A stretch of DNA of 64,000 nt from DATGLG01 sp035294245 (GTDB taxonomy: Bacteria > Pseudomonadota > Alphaproteobacteria > JACZXZ01). The stretch is taken from the NCBI GenBank assembly GCA_035294245.1, contig DATGLG010000057.1, positions 1-64,000 on the forward strand. Direction: 5' to 3'. The notes beneath the pieces are model-generated. The model had not been told where the DNA came from, made no database searches, and saw only the letters and a list, made by a program, of their open reading frames with translations. The position numbers and the translations under genes were made by a program. Shown piece by piece: positions 1-7,658 of the stretch. Numbering within the stretch: position 1 is the stretch's first letter; every line of letters starts with the position of its first letter.

Positions 1-135
1 GGACGGCTGCGAGCGGCGTGCTCGCTCCTCCCTCGTGCGGCGTAGCTCGAGCTACGCCTCCTCGGTCGTCGCTGCGCTTGCCGCTCTCGCTCGCCCCTTC
101 GCCGCCTCGCTTGCGTCGATTACTCGGACAGGCTC
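1..135. repeat. GC-rich dispersed-repeat-like edge sequence with palindrome
   Basis: No gene fits here. The stretch is built from runs like GCTCGC and CTCGCT and contains a perfect 20-base palindrome at 39-58 (ggcgtagctcgagctacgcc). It ends in attactcggacagg (119-132), whose reverse complement recurs at 11650-11663. The repeat abuts the stop codon of the minus-strand reductase gene at 136. Being at the edge of the sequence and sharing a tag with a distant site suggests a dispersed element that stopped the assembly. That is inference, as only two partial copies can be compared here. Confidence 0.45.
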
Positions 136-936
136 CTAGGCCGTCACGTCTTCGCCGCCGTCGACGCCGATCACGTTCCCGGTGATCCACCCGGCGCCGG
201 GGAGCGCCAGCACGGCCACCGCCGCAGCGACGTCCTCGGGGGTGGTGAGCCGCCCGCCGGGGTTGCGCCGCCGGGCCTCGGCGAGCAAGGTCTCGGCGCC
301 AGGGATCTTGCGCAGCGCGGGTGTGTCGGTGACGCCGGCGCGCAGCGCGTTGACCGCCACCCCGGCTGTGCCGAGCTCGACGGCGAGCTGACGGACGTGC
401 GACTCGAGCGCGGCCTTGGCCGCCGACACGGCCCCGTAGGCCGGCCAGACCCGGCGGCCGCCGGCGCTGGTCATCGCAAAGACGCGGCTGTCGCGGCCGA
501 GGAGCCCCGCGGCGTAGAGGTCCTGCACCCAGTAGACGAGGCTGTGGGCCATCACGTCGAGGGTCATCTCGAGCTGCGCCTTGCTCGTCTGCTCGGCCGG
601 GTCGCTGCCGACGAAGGGGCGCAGCGTCCCGAAGGCGAGGGAGTGCATGAGGACGCGCAGCGGCCGACCGCCCAGGAGCTCGCGCGCCCGGGCGCAGACG
701 AGCGCCCGCTTGTCGTCGTCGGCGGCGTTCACGTTGAAGAAGTGCGCCGGCGCACCGGCGGCCTCGACGTCCGCGATCACGGCCTCGGCCGCCGGCAGCG
801 TCGCCTTGCGATCGAGGTGGACACCGATGATCCCCATGCCGAGACGCGCGAGGTGCCGGGCCGTGGCCGCGCCGAACCCGCTCGACGCGCCGAGCACGAG
901 CCCCCACTCACCGGTAAACGGTCGCCAGTCCGCCAT
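136..936 (-). CDS. FabL/FabI-like enoyl-ACP reductase (SDR family)
   Basis: A 266-residue short-chain dehydrogenase/reductase, likely NAD(P)H-dependent. The nucleotide-binding loop GASSGFG is at residues 16-22. Tyr167 and Lys174 sit in a Y-x6-K arrangement, the spacing of enoyl-ACP reductases such as FabI and FabL rather than the Y-x3-K of ordinary SDRs, and the later stretch NALRAGVTDTPAL resembles FabL. The likely role is the last reduction in fatty acid elongation. I chose the ATG at 936 because a G-run lies just upstream on the minus strand; the longer frame reaches 1047 with no conserved sequence. It is divergent from the next gene, and its stop abuts the edge repeat. Exact substrate is unproven. 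Confidence 0.75.
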   Translation of the reverse strand: MADWRPFTGEWGLVLGASSGFGAATARHLARLGMGIIGVHLDRKATLPAAEAVIADVEAAGAPAHFFNVNAADDDKRALVCARARELLGGRPLRVLMHSLAFGTLRPFVGSDPAEQTSKAQLEMTLDVMAHSLVYWVQDLYAAGLLGRDSRVFAMTSAGGRRVWPAYGAVSAAKAALESHVRQLAVELGTAGVAVNALRAGVTDTPALRKIPGAETLLAEARRRNPGGRLTTPEDVAAAVAVLALPGAGWITGNVIGVDGGEDVTA

Positions 937-1009
937 CGCCCCCCGCGACATAGCCGAGCGGCACGCGGGCGGCAACGACGCCGACTGGCCACGGTCGCCG
1001 GTGTCGATT

Positions 1010-1555
1010 ATGCTCCGGCGCGTGGGTGGCAAGGGCGACCGGCCCACGGTCGAGAACCGCTGGTGGGTCGATCAGGGCAAGGACGCCGCGGGACGCCCGG
1101 TCGTGCGGCCCCAGGCGCGCTTCGGCCACCGCTTCTTCCGCACCGGCGAGGGCTTCGAGCAGACCCGCGCCCAGCGCCGGCTGACAGACCTCAATCTCAA
1201 GTGGCTCGACGAGGCGCCGGGCCCGACCGGTGCCTGGACCGTGCTCCACCTCCACGCCCGCGACCGCTTCCCGGCGAGCCGGCTCGCGCGGGCGCGGGCC
1301 GTGCTCCCGGTCCCTCCCGCAGGACGCGGCGTGCTCGTCGACTCGGGCAACGCGCTGCGCGCGATCGCGACGGCGGATGCGAGCGCGAGCCGGCTCGTCG
1401 AGCTGCGCCTCGGGGGCGACAACTCCTTCGACGCCTGGGTGCACGGCGAGTGGGTGCGCGAGGTCGTCTTTGCGAGCTTCGACGACGCGCTTCGCCGCGC
1501 GCCGGCGCTCATCCGCGAGTACCTGCTCACCGACCGCGCGGCGCCGCTCGCCTGA
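1010..1555 (+). CDS. hypothetical protein, 181 aa
   Basis: I do not recognise this protein. It has no signal peptide or membrane segment. It begins with basic residues, includes ENRWWVDQGKDAAGRP near the N-terminus, and has alternating charged and hydrophobic stretches typical of a soluble fold. ATG 1010 is used here. A GTG at 1022 may be the true start of a leaderless message: TGGCCA (986-991) and TATGCT (1009-1014), 17 bases apart, would place transcription start near that GTG. It is divergent from the reductase gene. Confidence 0.6.
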   Translation: MLRRVGGKGDRPTVENRWWVDQGKDAAGRPVVRPQARFGHRFFRTGEGFEQTRAQRRLTDLNLKWLDEAPGPTGAWTVLHLHARDRFPASRLARARAVLPVPPAGRGVLVDSGNALRAIATADASASRLVELRLGGDNSFDAWVHGEWVREVVFASFDDALRRAPALIREYLLTDRAAPLA

Positions 1556-1602
1556 CCCTTTGCCGGGCCGCCCGGGGTAGGCTATGCAGCGCCCGAAAGG
1601 GG

Positions 1603-1932
1603 GTGCGCGTGGGGACACCTGAGGACGAGGAGGCCAAGAAGCAGGTCCAGGAAGCCGTCTGGACGTGGGCGGTACGGGTGCTCGTGCTCGCCGTGGCGTT
1701 CGGGTTCGGGTTCTTTGCGGGCTGGGTGCTCTACGGCGCCGGGCCGACGGGCGCCGTGCAGCTCCGCGCGCAGGTCGAGGACCTCGAGGCGCAGCTCCTC
1801 GACTGCAAGAACAAGCGCGTCGATTCCGAGGGCAAGGTGACCGTGCTCCAGGGCCGCCTCGACGAGTGCAATCGCAGCCTCGCCAAGGCGCTCTCCTCGG
1901 CCGCCAGCCCGCCGCCCGCGAACCCGCAGTAG
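1603..1932 (+). CDS. membrane-anchored coiled-coil protein, 109 aa
   Basis: Small protein with an acidic and lysine-rich N-terminus, one transmembrane segment (about residues 18-40, rich in V, L, F and G), then a heptad-like coiled coil with two cysteines (about 45-90) and a proline/alanine tail. It would sit in the inner membrane with the coiled coil most likely outside. GTG 1603 is preceded by a gaaagggg ribosome site, and TTGCCG (1560-1565) with TATGCA (1583-1588), 17 bases apart, could be its promoter. No family recognised. It ends four bases before the stop of the convergent CoA-transferase gene. Confidence 0.65.
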   Translation: MRVGTPEDEEAKKQVQEAVWTWAVRVLVLAVAFGFGFFAGWVLYGAGPTGAVQLRAQVEDLEAQLLDCKNKRVDSEGKVTVLQGRLDECNRSLAKALSSAASPPPANPQ

Positions 1933-1936
1933 CGGC

Positions 1937-3127
1937 TCAGATCACCCCGGCCGCGCGCAGGCGCTCCAAGTCGGCCGCGGTCAAGCCGAGCAGCTCCCCG
2001 TAGACCTCGGCGTTGTGCTCGCCGAGCTCGGGGCCGAGCGAGCGCACCGCCCCGGGCGTGTCCGAGAGCTTCGGCACCACGCCGCCCACGACCACCTCGC
2101 CGAGCGTCGGATGCGGCAGGCGCCGGAGCATGTCGCGCGCGAGGAGCTGGGGATGCTCGAGCAGCTCGGCGGGACCGTAGACCGGCGAGCAGGGCACGTC
2201 GGCCCCCTCGGGGCCGAGCGCCGCGCAGACGGCCTCCACGGTCCGTTCCGCCACCCACGCCGCGACGAGCCCGTTCACCTCCTCGCGGTGCGCGAGCCGC
2301 CCGCGGGCGCCGCGGAAGCGCGGGTCGTCGGCCAGCTCGGGCCGGCCGATGGCCGTGGCGAGCTGGCGGAAGAGCTTGTTGCTGGCGACGCCGATCGCGA
2401 CCCAGCCGTCGCGTGCGCGAAAGCAGTCGTACGGCGCGGCGGCGAGGTGGCGGTTGCCGAGGCGCTCGGGCAGCCGGCCAGTGGCGGCGAAGATCGTGGG
2501 CCAGTTGTCGAGGAAGGAGAACATCGCGTCCTGCGCCGACACGTCGACGTGCTGGCCGCGGCCCGTGCGGGCGCGCGCGACCAGCGCCGCGAGCACGCCC
2601 ACCGCGCCGAAGACGCCCTGCACGTAGTCGCCGAGCGACCCGCCGCCGCGGGTGGGCGGGTGCTCGGGAAAGCCCGTGAGCGCCATGAAGCCGCCGGCGG
2701 CCTGCGTCACGATGTCGTAGGAGGCGCGGCGGCTCCACGGGCCGGTCTGGCCGAAGCCGCTGAGACTCGCGACGATGAGCCGCGGATGCGCACGGCACAG
2801 CTCGGCAGGGTCGAGGCCCCAGGCGGCCATCGTCCCGCCAGCGAAGTTCTCGACCAGCACGTCGAAGTGCGGCAGGAGCCGGCGCAAAAGCGCCCGCCCC
2901 GCTTCGGTGCGCAGCGAGAGCGTGATGCCGCGCTTGTTGCGGTTGAGCGCGAGGAAAAAGACCGGCACCCCGTTCGCGTCCGGGTACCCGTAGCGGCCCT
3001 CGTCGCCGCCCTTCGGCGCCTCCACCTTGACGACGTCGGCGCCGAGGTCGCCCAGGATCGCGGTGCAGAACGGGCCCGCGAGGAAACGCGTGAGGTCGAG
3101 GACGCGGACCTGCGCGAGCGCGCTCAC
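1937..3127 (-). CDS. CaiB/BaiF family (class III) CoA-transferase
   Basis: A 396-residue class III CoA-transferase, which moves CoA between carboxylic acids through an aspartyl-CoA intermediate. The N-terminus (VRVLDLTRFLAGPFCT) and GADVVKVEAPKGGDEGR are family signatures, and the Asp of SYDIVTQAAGG matches the catalytic aspartate. Length is normal for the family (380-420). It is last in a coupled run: its GTG start overlaps the stop of the 87-residue gene as GTGA. Relatives act on formate, carnitine, benzylsuccinate or bile acids, so the substrate cannot be told from sequence. Confidence 0.85.
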   Translation of the reverse strand: MSALAQVRVLDLTRFLAGPFCTAILGDLGADVVKVEAPKGGDEGRYGYPDANGVPVFFLALNRNKRGITLSLRTEAGRALLRRLLPHFDVLVENFAGGTMAAWGLDPAELCRAHPRLIVASLSGFGQTGPWSRRASYDIVTQAAGGFMALTGFPEHPPTRGGGSLGDYVQGVFGAVGVLAALVARARTGRGQHVDVSAQDAMFSFLDNWPTIFAATGRLPERLGNRHLAAAPYDCFRARDGWVAIGVASNKLFRQLATAIGRPELADDPRFRGARGRLAHREEVNGLVAAWVAERTVEAVCAALGPEGADVPCSPVYGPAELLEHPQLLARDMLRRLPHPTLGEVVVGGVVPKLSDTPGAVRSLGPELGEHNAEVYGELLGLTAADLERLRAAGVI

Positions 3128-3387
3128 CGGGGCGGGAGAAAGTGGCGCATCGCCGAGAGGAGCGCGTCCAAGTCGGCGTAGGCTTGGAGCTCGTCGCAGA
3201 GCGCACCCCAGGTGGCGTGGATGGGCTCGGCCTGGGCAGGGTCCTCGAGCAGCTGTTCGAGCTGCTTGAGCAGCGGCTGCGCCTGGAGCTTGGTCTCGAC
3301 CGGGATCTCCTCGGAGAGCGCGATCAGCAGCCGGCTCCGCTCGATCAGCCGCCCGAGGATGTAGGCGTCGCTGCGCTCCTCGCTCAC
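3124..3387 (-). CDS. hypothetical small helical protein, 87 aa
   Basis: A soluble, leucine-rich, probably all-helical protein with no known motif. It is sandwiched between the TPR gene and the CoA-transferase gene, sharing a four-base GTGA overlap with each, so all three are almost certainly one translationally coupled message. The GTG at 3387 is chosen because of that overlap; the open frame extends further but would run over the TPR gene. Confidence 0.65.
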   Translation of the reverse strand: MSEERSDAYILGRLIERSRLLIALSEEIPVETKLQAQPLLKQLEQLLEDPAQAEPIHATWGALCDELQAYADLDALLSAMRHFLPPR

Positions 3388-3722
3388 GAGCCGCCTTCCT
3401 TGAGCTGGCGCTTCCAGTCGAGGATGCGGGCCTTGGCAGCGACAGCCTCGGCCTCGGGAATCATGCCGGCGGCCTGGTAGACGCGCGAGAGCGTCGTGTG
3501 CGCGAGTGTCTCCTCGGGGGCGAGCTCGACGAGCTTCTTCGCCGCCTCGATCGCGCGCTCGTGCCGCCCGAGCTGGCTTGCGGCGAGCGCAAGCCCCTGC
3601 CAGGCGTCGGCGAACGCGGGGTCGAGCGCGAGCGCCTCCTCGTATGCGGCCACGGCCGCGGCGAGGTCGCCGTCGGCGACGTGGTCGACGGCGCGGTCGA
3701 AGAGCTCGTCCTTCGTCGGCAT
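3384..3722 (-). CDS. TPR repeat protein, 112 aa
   Basis: Short tetratricopeptide protein. At least two TPR units are visible between about residues 8 and 78, with the expected spacing of A, Y, G and A/P positions (AVAAYEEALALDP, then AIEAAKKLVELAP), followed by a third partial unit. There is no signal peptide, so it is a cytoplasmic protein-interaction scaffold with unknown partner. First gene of the coupled trio that ends with the CoA-transferase. Confidence 0.75.
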   Translation of the reverse strand: MPTKDELFDRAVDHVADGDLAAAVAAYEEALALDPAFADAWQGLALAASQLGRHERAIEAAKKLVELAPEETLAHTTLSRVYQAAGMIPEAEAVAAKARILDWKRQLKEGGS

Positions 3723-3780
3723 CAGCGCCGTGCGTACCGCGTCGGCCGCGCGCCGGCAAGCCCGCCGGCGCGCGCCCCTC

Positions 3781-4791
3781 TCAGTCGTAGAGCGCTCGGG
3801 CCTCCGCGAGCCGCGCTGCCACCTCGCGGCGCAGCGCCGTCGGCCCCAGCACCTCCAGGTGGGCGCCGAAGCCGAGGATCCAGTTCACCAGCTCCTCGGT
3901 GCCGCGCACGCGCATCGTAAGCCGCGCCGTGCCGTCGTCTCGGTCCTCGAAACGCTGCGTGGGGTGGAGGCGGCGGGCGCGCAGCAGCGCCGCGGTCTCG
4001 CGGTCCCGGATGAGCAGCTCGACCGCCGTCTCCGGCCCCTCGATGAGACCGAATGCCCCCGCCGTGTGCCGCGCTGGCGAGTAGCTCGCGGGATAGTTGA
4101 AGCGGTCGTCGAGCGGCTCGGCGCAGTGGATGCGCTCGACCGCGAGGTAGATGATCCGGCGGCGCTCGTGGCTGAACCCGATCAGGTAGAGCCCCCCGCG
4201 ATACACGGCCAGCGTGTAGGGGTCGAAGCGATGCGTGCGCCGCTCGCCCCCGAGCGGCGCGTAGTCGATGCGCATGCGGCGCTGGTCGATGAGACAGCGC
4301 ACGATCAGGTCGAGCGTGTCGTCCTGGGCCGCGTAGTCCTTCGGGGTAAACGGGATCGCATAGAACTTGCGGTCGAAGTTGGCGATGCGCGCGCGCCAGG
4401 CGTGCGGGAGGCGCGCGTGAAACTGCCGCCAGAGGTGCTCGACGCCCTGCTCGAGCACGGTCCCCTCGAGGAAGCGGAAGACCGTGAGCGCCAGGTAGAG
4501 GGAGAGCGCCTGATAGGCGGTGGCGTCGGCGCCCGCGTCGCGGCGGCCGAGGCGCAGCGCGCGTGCTTCGCCGTGGCGGACGACCTCGATCGCCGGCCTG
4601 CCGTTGGCGTCGGTGACCTCGGCGCGCAGCGCGGCCACGTAGCGCTGGAGCGTGCGCTCCGAGACGCCGAGCGCCTCGCGGATGGCCGCAAGCCGCCAGC
4701 CCGCTGGACGCTCCGCGAGCCCGTGGACGATGCGGGCGAGCCGGGTGGCGGCGCCGTAGGTGGCGGGGCGCGATCGCGATCGGCGTGGCAT
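3781..4791 (-). CDS. WYL-domain transcriptional regulator
   Basis: A 336-residue regulator. An N-terminal helix-turn-helix (about residues 15-75; REALGVSERTLQRYVAALR reads as the recognition region) is followed by a WYL domain in the middle (about 160-235, RRMRIDYAPLGGERRTHRFDP then LYLIGFSHERRRII) and a C-terminal WCX-like region. WYL proteins bind ligands or nucleic acid and often control stress, metabolism or defence genes. It stands alone between the TPR operon and an unknown gene, so the target is not evident. Confidence 0.85.
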   Translation of the reverse strand: MPRRSRSRPATYGAATRLARIVHGLAERPAGWRLAAIREALGVSERTLQRYVAALRAEVTDANGRPAIEVVRHGEARALRLGRRDAGADATAYQALSLYLALTVFRFLEGTVLEQGVEHLWRQFHARLPHAWRARIANFDRKFYAIPFTPKDYAAQDDTLDLIVRCLIDQRRMRIDYAPLGGERRTHRFDPYTLAVYRGGLYLIGFSHERRRIIYLAVERIHCAEPLDDRFNYPASYSPARHTAGAFGLIEGPETAVELLIRDRETAALLRARRLHPTQRFEDRDDGTARLTMRVRGTEELVNWILGFGAHLEVLGPTALRREVAARLAEARALYD

Positions 4792-4922
4792 GTCAGTGGC
4801 CGACCACGGCGGCGTGTAGCGCGTGGGGGATGCGGGCGCAAGACACGCCGCGCGGCGGGCCGGCTCAGCCGGCCGACGCGCCCCTCACGAAGCCGGCGCG
4901 CGAACCGGCCGCCTCCCACCGC

Positions 4923-5306
4923 TCACTGCACCGTCGCCCGGAGTAGCTTCGCGCTGGTGATCTCCCACGCCTCCCGCGGCGAGGGCCAGCCGACAAGCGG
5001 CAGTAGGCAGTCGGGCTCGGGGCCGAAGTTGTGCACCACCACGATCGCCTGCTCGCTCGGCTCGTAGAGCGCCACCAGCTCCGCATGGCAGTCGCAGGGT
5101 GACCCGGGGTAATACCCGATGTCGACGATGCGCCCGCCGGCGAACGTCGTCACGACGACCCCGCGGCCTCGCGTCCGGTAGCCCTCCCACGCGGTTGCGG
5201 CGATCTCGAGCCAGTGCGCGAGCAGCGGGTCGAACACCGGGTCTCTCGTTCCCTCCCACCGCAGGTCTTCCACCGGGACAATGTCCAACGCGGTCGATTC
5301 CTCCAA
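4923..5306 (-). CDS. hypothetical protein, 127 aa
   Basis: Soluble protein with an acidic N-terminus and mixed alpha/beta pattern (GRGVVVTTFAGGRIVDIGYY, then CDCHAELVALYEPSEQAIVV). One CxC pair sits near residue 71. No family recognised. It is divergent from the luxE-like operon, with about 139 bases between the two starts. Confidence 0.55.
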   Translation of the reverse strand: MEESTALDIVPVEDLRWEGTRDPVFDPLLAHWLEIAATAWEGYRTRGRGVVVTTFAGGRIVDIGYYPGSPCDCHAELVALYEPSEQAIVVVHNFGPEPDCLLPLVGWPSPREAWEITSAKLLRATVQ

Positions 5307-5410
5307 GCGATTCCTCCTTCCTTCTCGTCGACGTGCGCGGCACGCCGCCGCGGTCTCGACGCGTTTCTACGCGCGCGAGCGGTCAGCCGCTGTCAGCCCC
5401 GGCCGTCGCA

Positions 5411-5439
5411 TTGACACGCCCTCCGCCTGCCCCTAGCCT
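5411..5439 (+). promoter_or_regulatory. sigma-70 type promoter for luxE-luxC-aminotransferase operon
   Basis: TTGACA (5411-5416), a 17-base spacer, then TAGCCT (5434-5439). The -35 is a perfect consensus and the -10 keeps T, A and the final T. Transcription would begin within a base or two of GTG 5446, so the message is probably leaderless; there is indeed no ribosome site in front of the GTG. Confidence 0.5.
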
Positions 5440-5445
5440 CTCGCC

Positions 5446-6522
5446 GTGTCGATCGAGGCCGAGCTGGCCGCGGCGCTCGAGGCGTGGCGGCGCGGCGGGC
5501 CGCCGCCGGACTTCGAGACCTGGGCGCTGCGCATCTTCCGCCACCAGTACGAGCGCAACGGCCCCTACCGCGCCTTCTGCGACCGTCGCGGCATCCGGCC
5601 CGAAGGCGTCGTGCGCTGGCAGGACGTGCCCCCCGTGCCGACGCGCGCGTTTCGCCACGCCGACCTCGCCTGCGGGCCGCCCGAGGCCGTCTTCCGCACG
5701 AGCGGCACCACCGACGGCGTGCGCGGCCGCCACCTCGTGCCGCATCTGGCACTCTACCGCGCCTCGGCGCTCGCCGCCTTCGAGCGCTTCGTGCTCCCCG
5801 ACGGCGCGCGTCTTCCCTGCGTGTTTTTGCTGCCGCCGCCCGAGGAGCGTGCCGACTCCTCCCTCGTGCGCATGTGCGCGTGGGTGGGCGAGGCGTTCGG
5901 CGCGAGCACCGAGTGGCTCGCGGGCCCCGCGGGGCTCGACGTCGAGCGGCTGCTCGCCCGGCTCGCGGCTGCCGAGGCAACGGGCGAGGCGCTCCTCCTC
6001 GCCGGGCCAACCGCCGGCTTCGCCCGGCTCTTCGACGCTGCGCGCGCCGCCGGCCGCAGCTTTCGCCTGGGCCCACCGAGCCGCATCATGGACACCGGCG
6101 GCGCGAAGGGCATGCCCCGGCCGCTCTCGCGGCCTGGCTTTCTGCGCGCCTGCTGGACCACGCTCGGCGTGGCGGGCTACTTCTGCGTCAACGAGTACGG
6201 CATGACCGAGCTGTGCTCGCAGCGCTACGAGAGCGTGCTCGTCGATCGCTTCCAGGGTCGGAGCCTCGCGCCGCGCCGGCTCCTCGCACCGCCGTGGCTG
6301 CGCACCCGCGTCCTCGACCCCGACACGCTCGCGGAGCTGCCGCCCGGCACGACGGGCCTTCTCTGCCACCACGACCTCGCCAACGCGGGCTCCGTGTCGG
6401 CCGTGCTCACCGAGGACCTGGGCCACGCGGTCGGCGACGACGGGATCGCGGTAGTGGGCCGCGTCGCCGGCGCGCCGCCGCGCGGCTGCGGGCTCTTGCT
6501 CGCCGAGCTGGGCGCGCCATGA
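5446..6522 (+). CDS. LuxE-like acyl-protein synthetase
   Basis: A 358-residue member of the LuxE acyl-protein synthetase family, which activates a fatty acid with ATP and holds it as an acyl-enzyme for a reductase partner. The phosphate-binding motif FRTSGTTDG lies near residue 85, and the conserved NEYGMTELCSQRY region near 250 matches the adenylating-enzyme core. Length fits LuxE (about 370). It is first in a three-gene operon with a LuxC-like reductase and an aminotransferase, and its stop overlaps the next start as ATGA. No luxA or luxB is nearby, so the role is not light production. The fatty acid used is unknown. Confidence 0.8.
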   Translation: MSIEAELAAALEAWRRGGPPPDFETWALRIFRHQYERNGPYRAFCDRRGIRPEGVVRWQDVPPVPTRAFRHADLACGPPEAVFRTSGTTDGVRGRHLVPHLALYRASALAAFERFVLPDGARLPCVFLLPPPEERADSSLVRMCAWVGEAFGASTEWLAGPAGLDVERLLARLAAAEATGEALLLAGPTAGFARLFDAARAAGRSFRLGPPSRIMDTGGAKGMPRPLSRPGFLRACWTTLGVAGYFCVNEYGMTELCSQRYESVLVDRFQGRSLAPRRLLAPPWLRTRVLDPDTLAELPPGTTGLLCHHDLANAGSVSAVLTEDLGHAVGDDGIAVVGRVAGAPPRGCGLLLAELGAP

Positions 6523-7658
6523 CGGCGGACCTCGCAGCGCGCATCGACGCCGCCGTCGCGGCGGCCAGGCGCGAGCGCCGGCGCCCGCGCCGCGAGGTCG
6601 CCGCGGCGCTCGCCACGGCTGCCGCGCACTGGCGCACCGATCCGGCGCTCGCCGCGGCGCTGCCTGCCGCCGCGGGCCTCTCGGCGGCGATGGTGGCGGC
6701 GGTGCTGCCGCTGGTCACCGAGCCGCTCGATGCCGACGCCATGGCCGCGCTCGTCGAGCACGAGCTCGGCACGGGCGCCGCCGACGGCGGCGCCCCGGAC
6801 GGCCCGGCGCTGGTCGTCCAGATCCTCGCCTCGAACGTGCCCGCGCTCGCCGTGCCGGCGATCGCGCTCGCGTGCCTCGCGGGCGTGGCGACGGTCGTCA
6901 AGTCGGGCCGCGCCGACCCGCTCTCGGCGCCCGCCTTCCACCGCGCGCTCGCCGCCGTCGACCCCGCGCTGGCCGCGACCGTCGTGCCTGCCGACTGGCG
7001 CGGCGGGGACCGCGCCGTCGAGGACGCGGTGCTCGCCCGCGCCGACTTGGTCGTCGCGAGCGGTCACGATGCGACGCTCGCGGCGCTCGCCCCCCGCATG
7101 CGCGCCCCCTTCGTCGCACACGGCACGCGCACGAGCGTCGCGGCCGTCGGCCGCGACGCGCCGGCCGAGGCGGCCGAGCGCCTCGCGCTCGACGCGGCGC
7201 TCTACGACCAGCGCGGCTGCCTCTCGCCGCGCGAGGTCTGGGTCGAGGGCGACACCGACGGATTCGCCGCCCGGCTCGCGGCCGCGCTGCGTGCGCTCGC
7301 CACCGACCTGCCGCCGGGGCCTGCGGGGCTCGCCGAACGGGCCGCGGAACGCATCGCCGCCGACGAGGCCGAGTGGCGGGGCGCACGGGTCGTGGCCGCG
7401 GGGGGCCGGGCCCTCGTCGTGCACGCGATCGACTCGCTTGCCACGCTCGCCTCGCGGCTCGTGCCGGGCGCGGTCGAGTGCGTCGGCGTCGCCGGCGCCC
7501 GGCTCGATGCGGACGCGCTTTGCCGCCGCGGCGTTGCGCGGGTGTGCCCCCTCGGGCGGATGCAGCGGCCGCGGCTCTCCTGGCCGCGCGGCCAGCGGCC
7601 GCCGCTGCGGACGCTGCTCGGCATCGGGAGCGCGCCGCGCCTCGAGGTCGAGGCGTGA
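6519..7658 (+). CDS. LuxC-like acyl-CoA/acyl-protein reductase
   Basis: A 379-residue LuxC-family reductase (aldehyde dehydrogenase superfamily) that reduces acyl groups to fatty aldehydes with NADPH. The region VVQILASNVPALAVPA and the following VVKSGRADPLSAPAF are typical, and the Cys of DQRGCLSPREV matches the acylated catalytic cysteine. It is a little shorter than LuxC (about 480) at both ends. The start is the ATG of the ATGA overlap with luxE, and its stop overlaps the aminotransferase GTG. Together with the LuxE-like protein it should form an acid-to-aldehyde reductase. Confidence 0.8.
   Translation: MTADLAARIDAAVAAARRERRRPRREVAAALATAAAHWRTDPALAAALPAAAGLSAAMVAAVLPLVTEPLDADAMAALVEHELGTGAADGGAPDGPALVVQILASNVPALAVPAIALACLAGVATVVKSGRADPLSAPAFHRALAAVDPALAATVVPADWRGGDRAVEDAVLARADLVVASGHDATLAALAPRMRAPFVAHGTRTSVAAVGRDAPAEAAERLALDAALYDQRGCLSPREVWVEGDTDGFAARLAAALRALATDLPPGPAGLAERAAERIAADEAEWRGARVVAAGGRALVVHAIDSLATLASRLVPGAVECVGVAGARLDADALCRRGVARVCPLGRMQRPRLSWPRGQRPPLRTLLGIGSAPRLEVEA

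Noticed and set aside
2015..3181. 388-aa plus-strand ORF opposite the CoA-transferase gene
   Set aside because: It is the antisense of a clearly conserved gene and is rich in A, R, G and E as expected of shadows at high GC.
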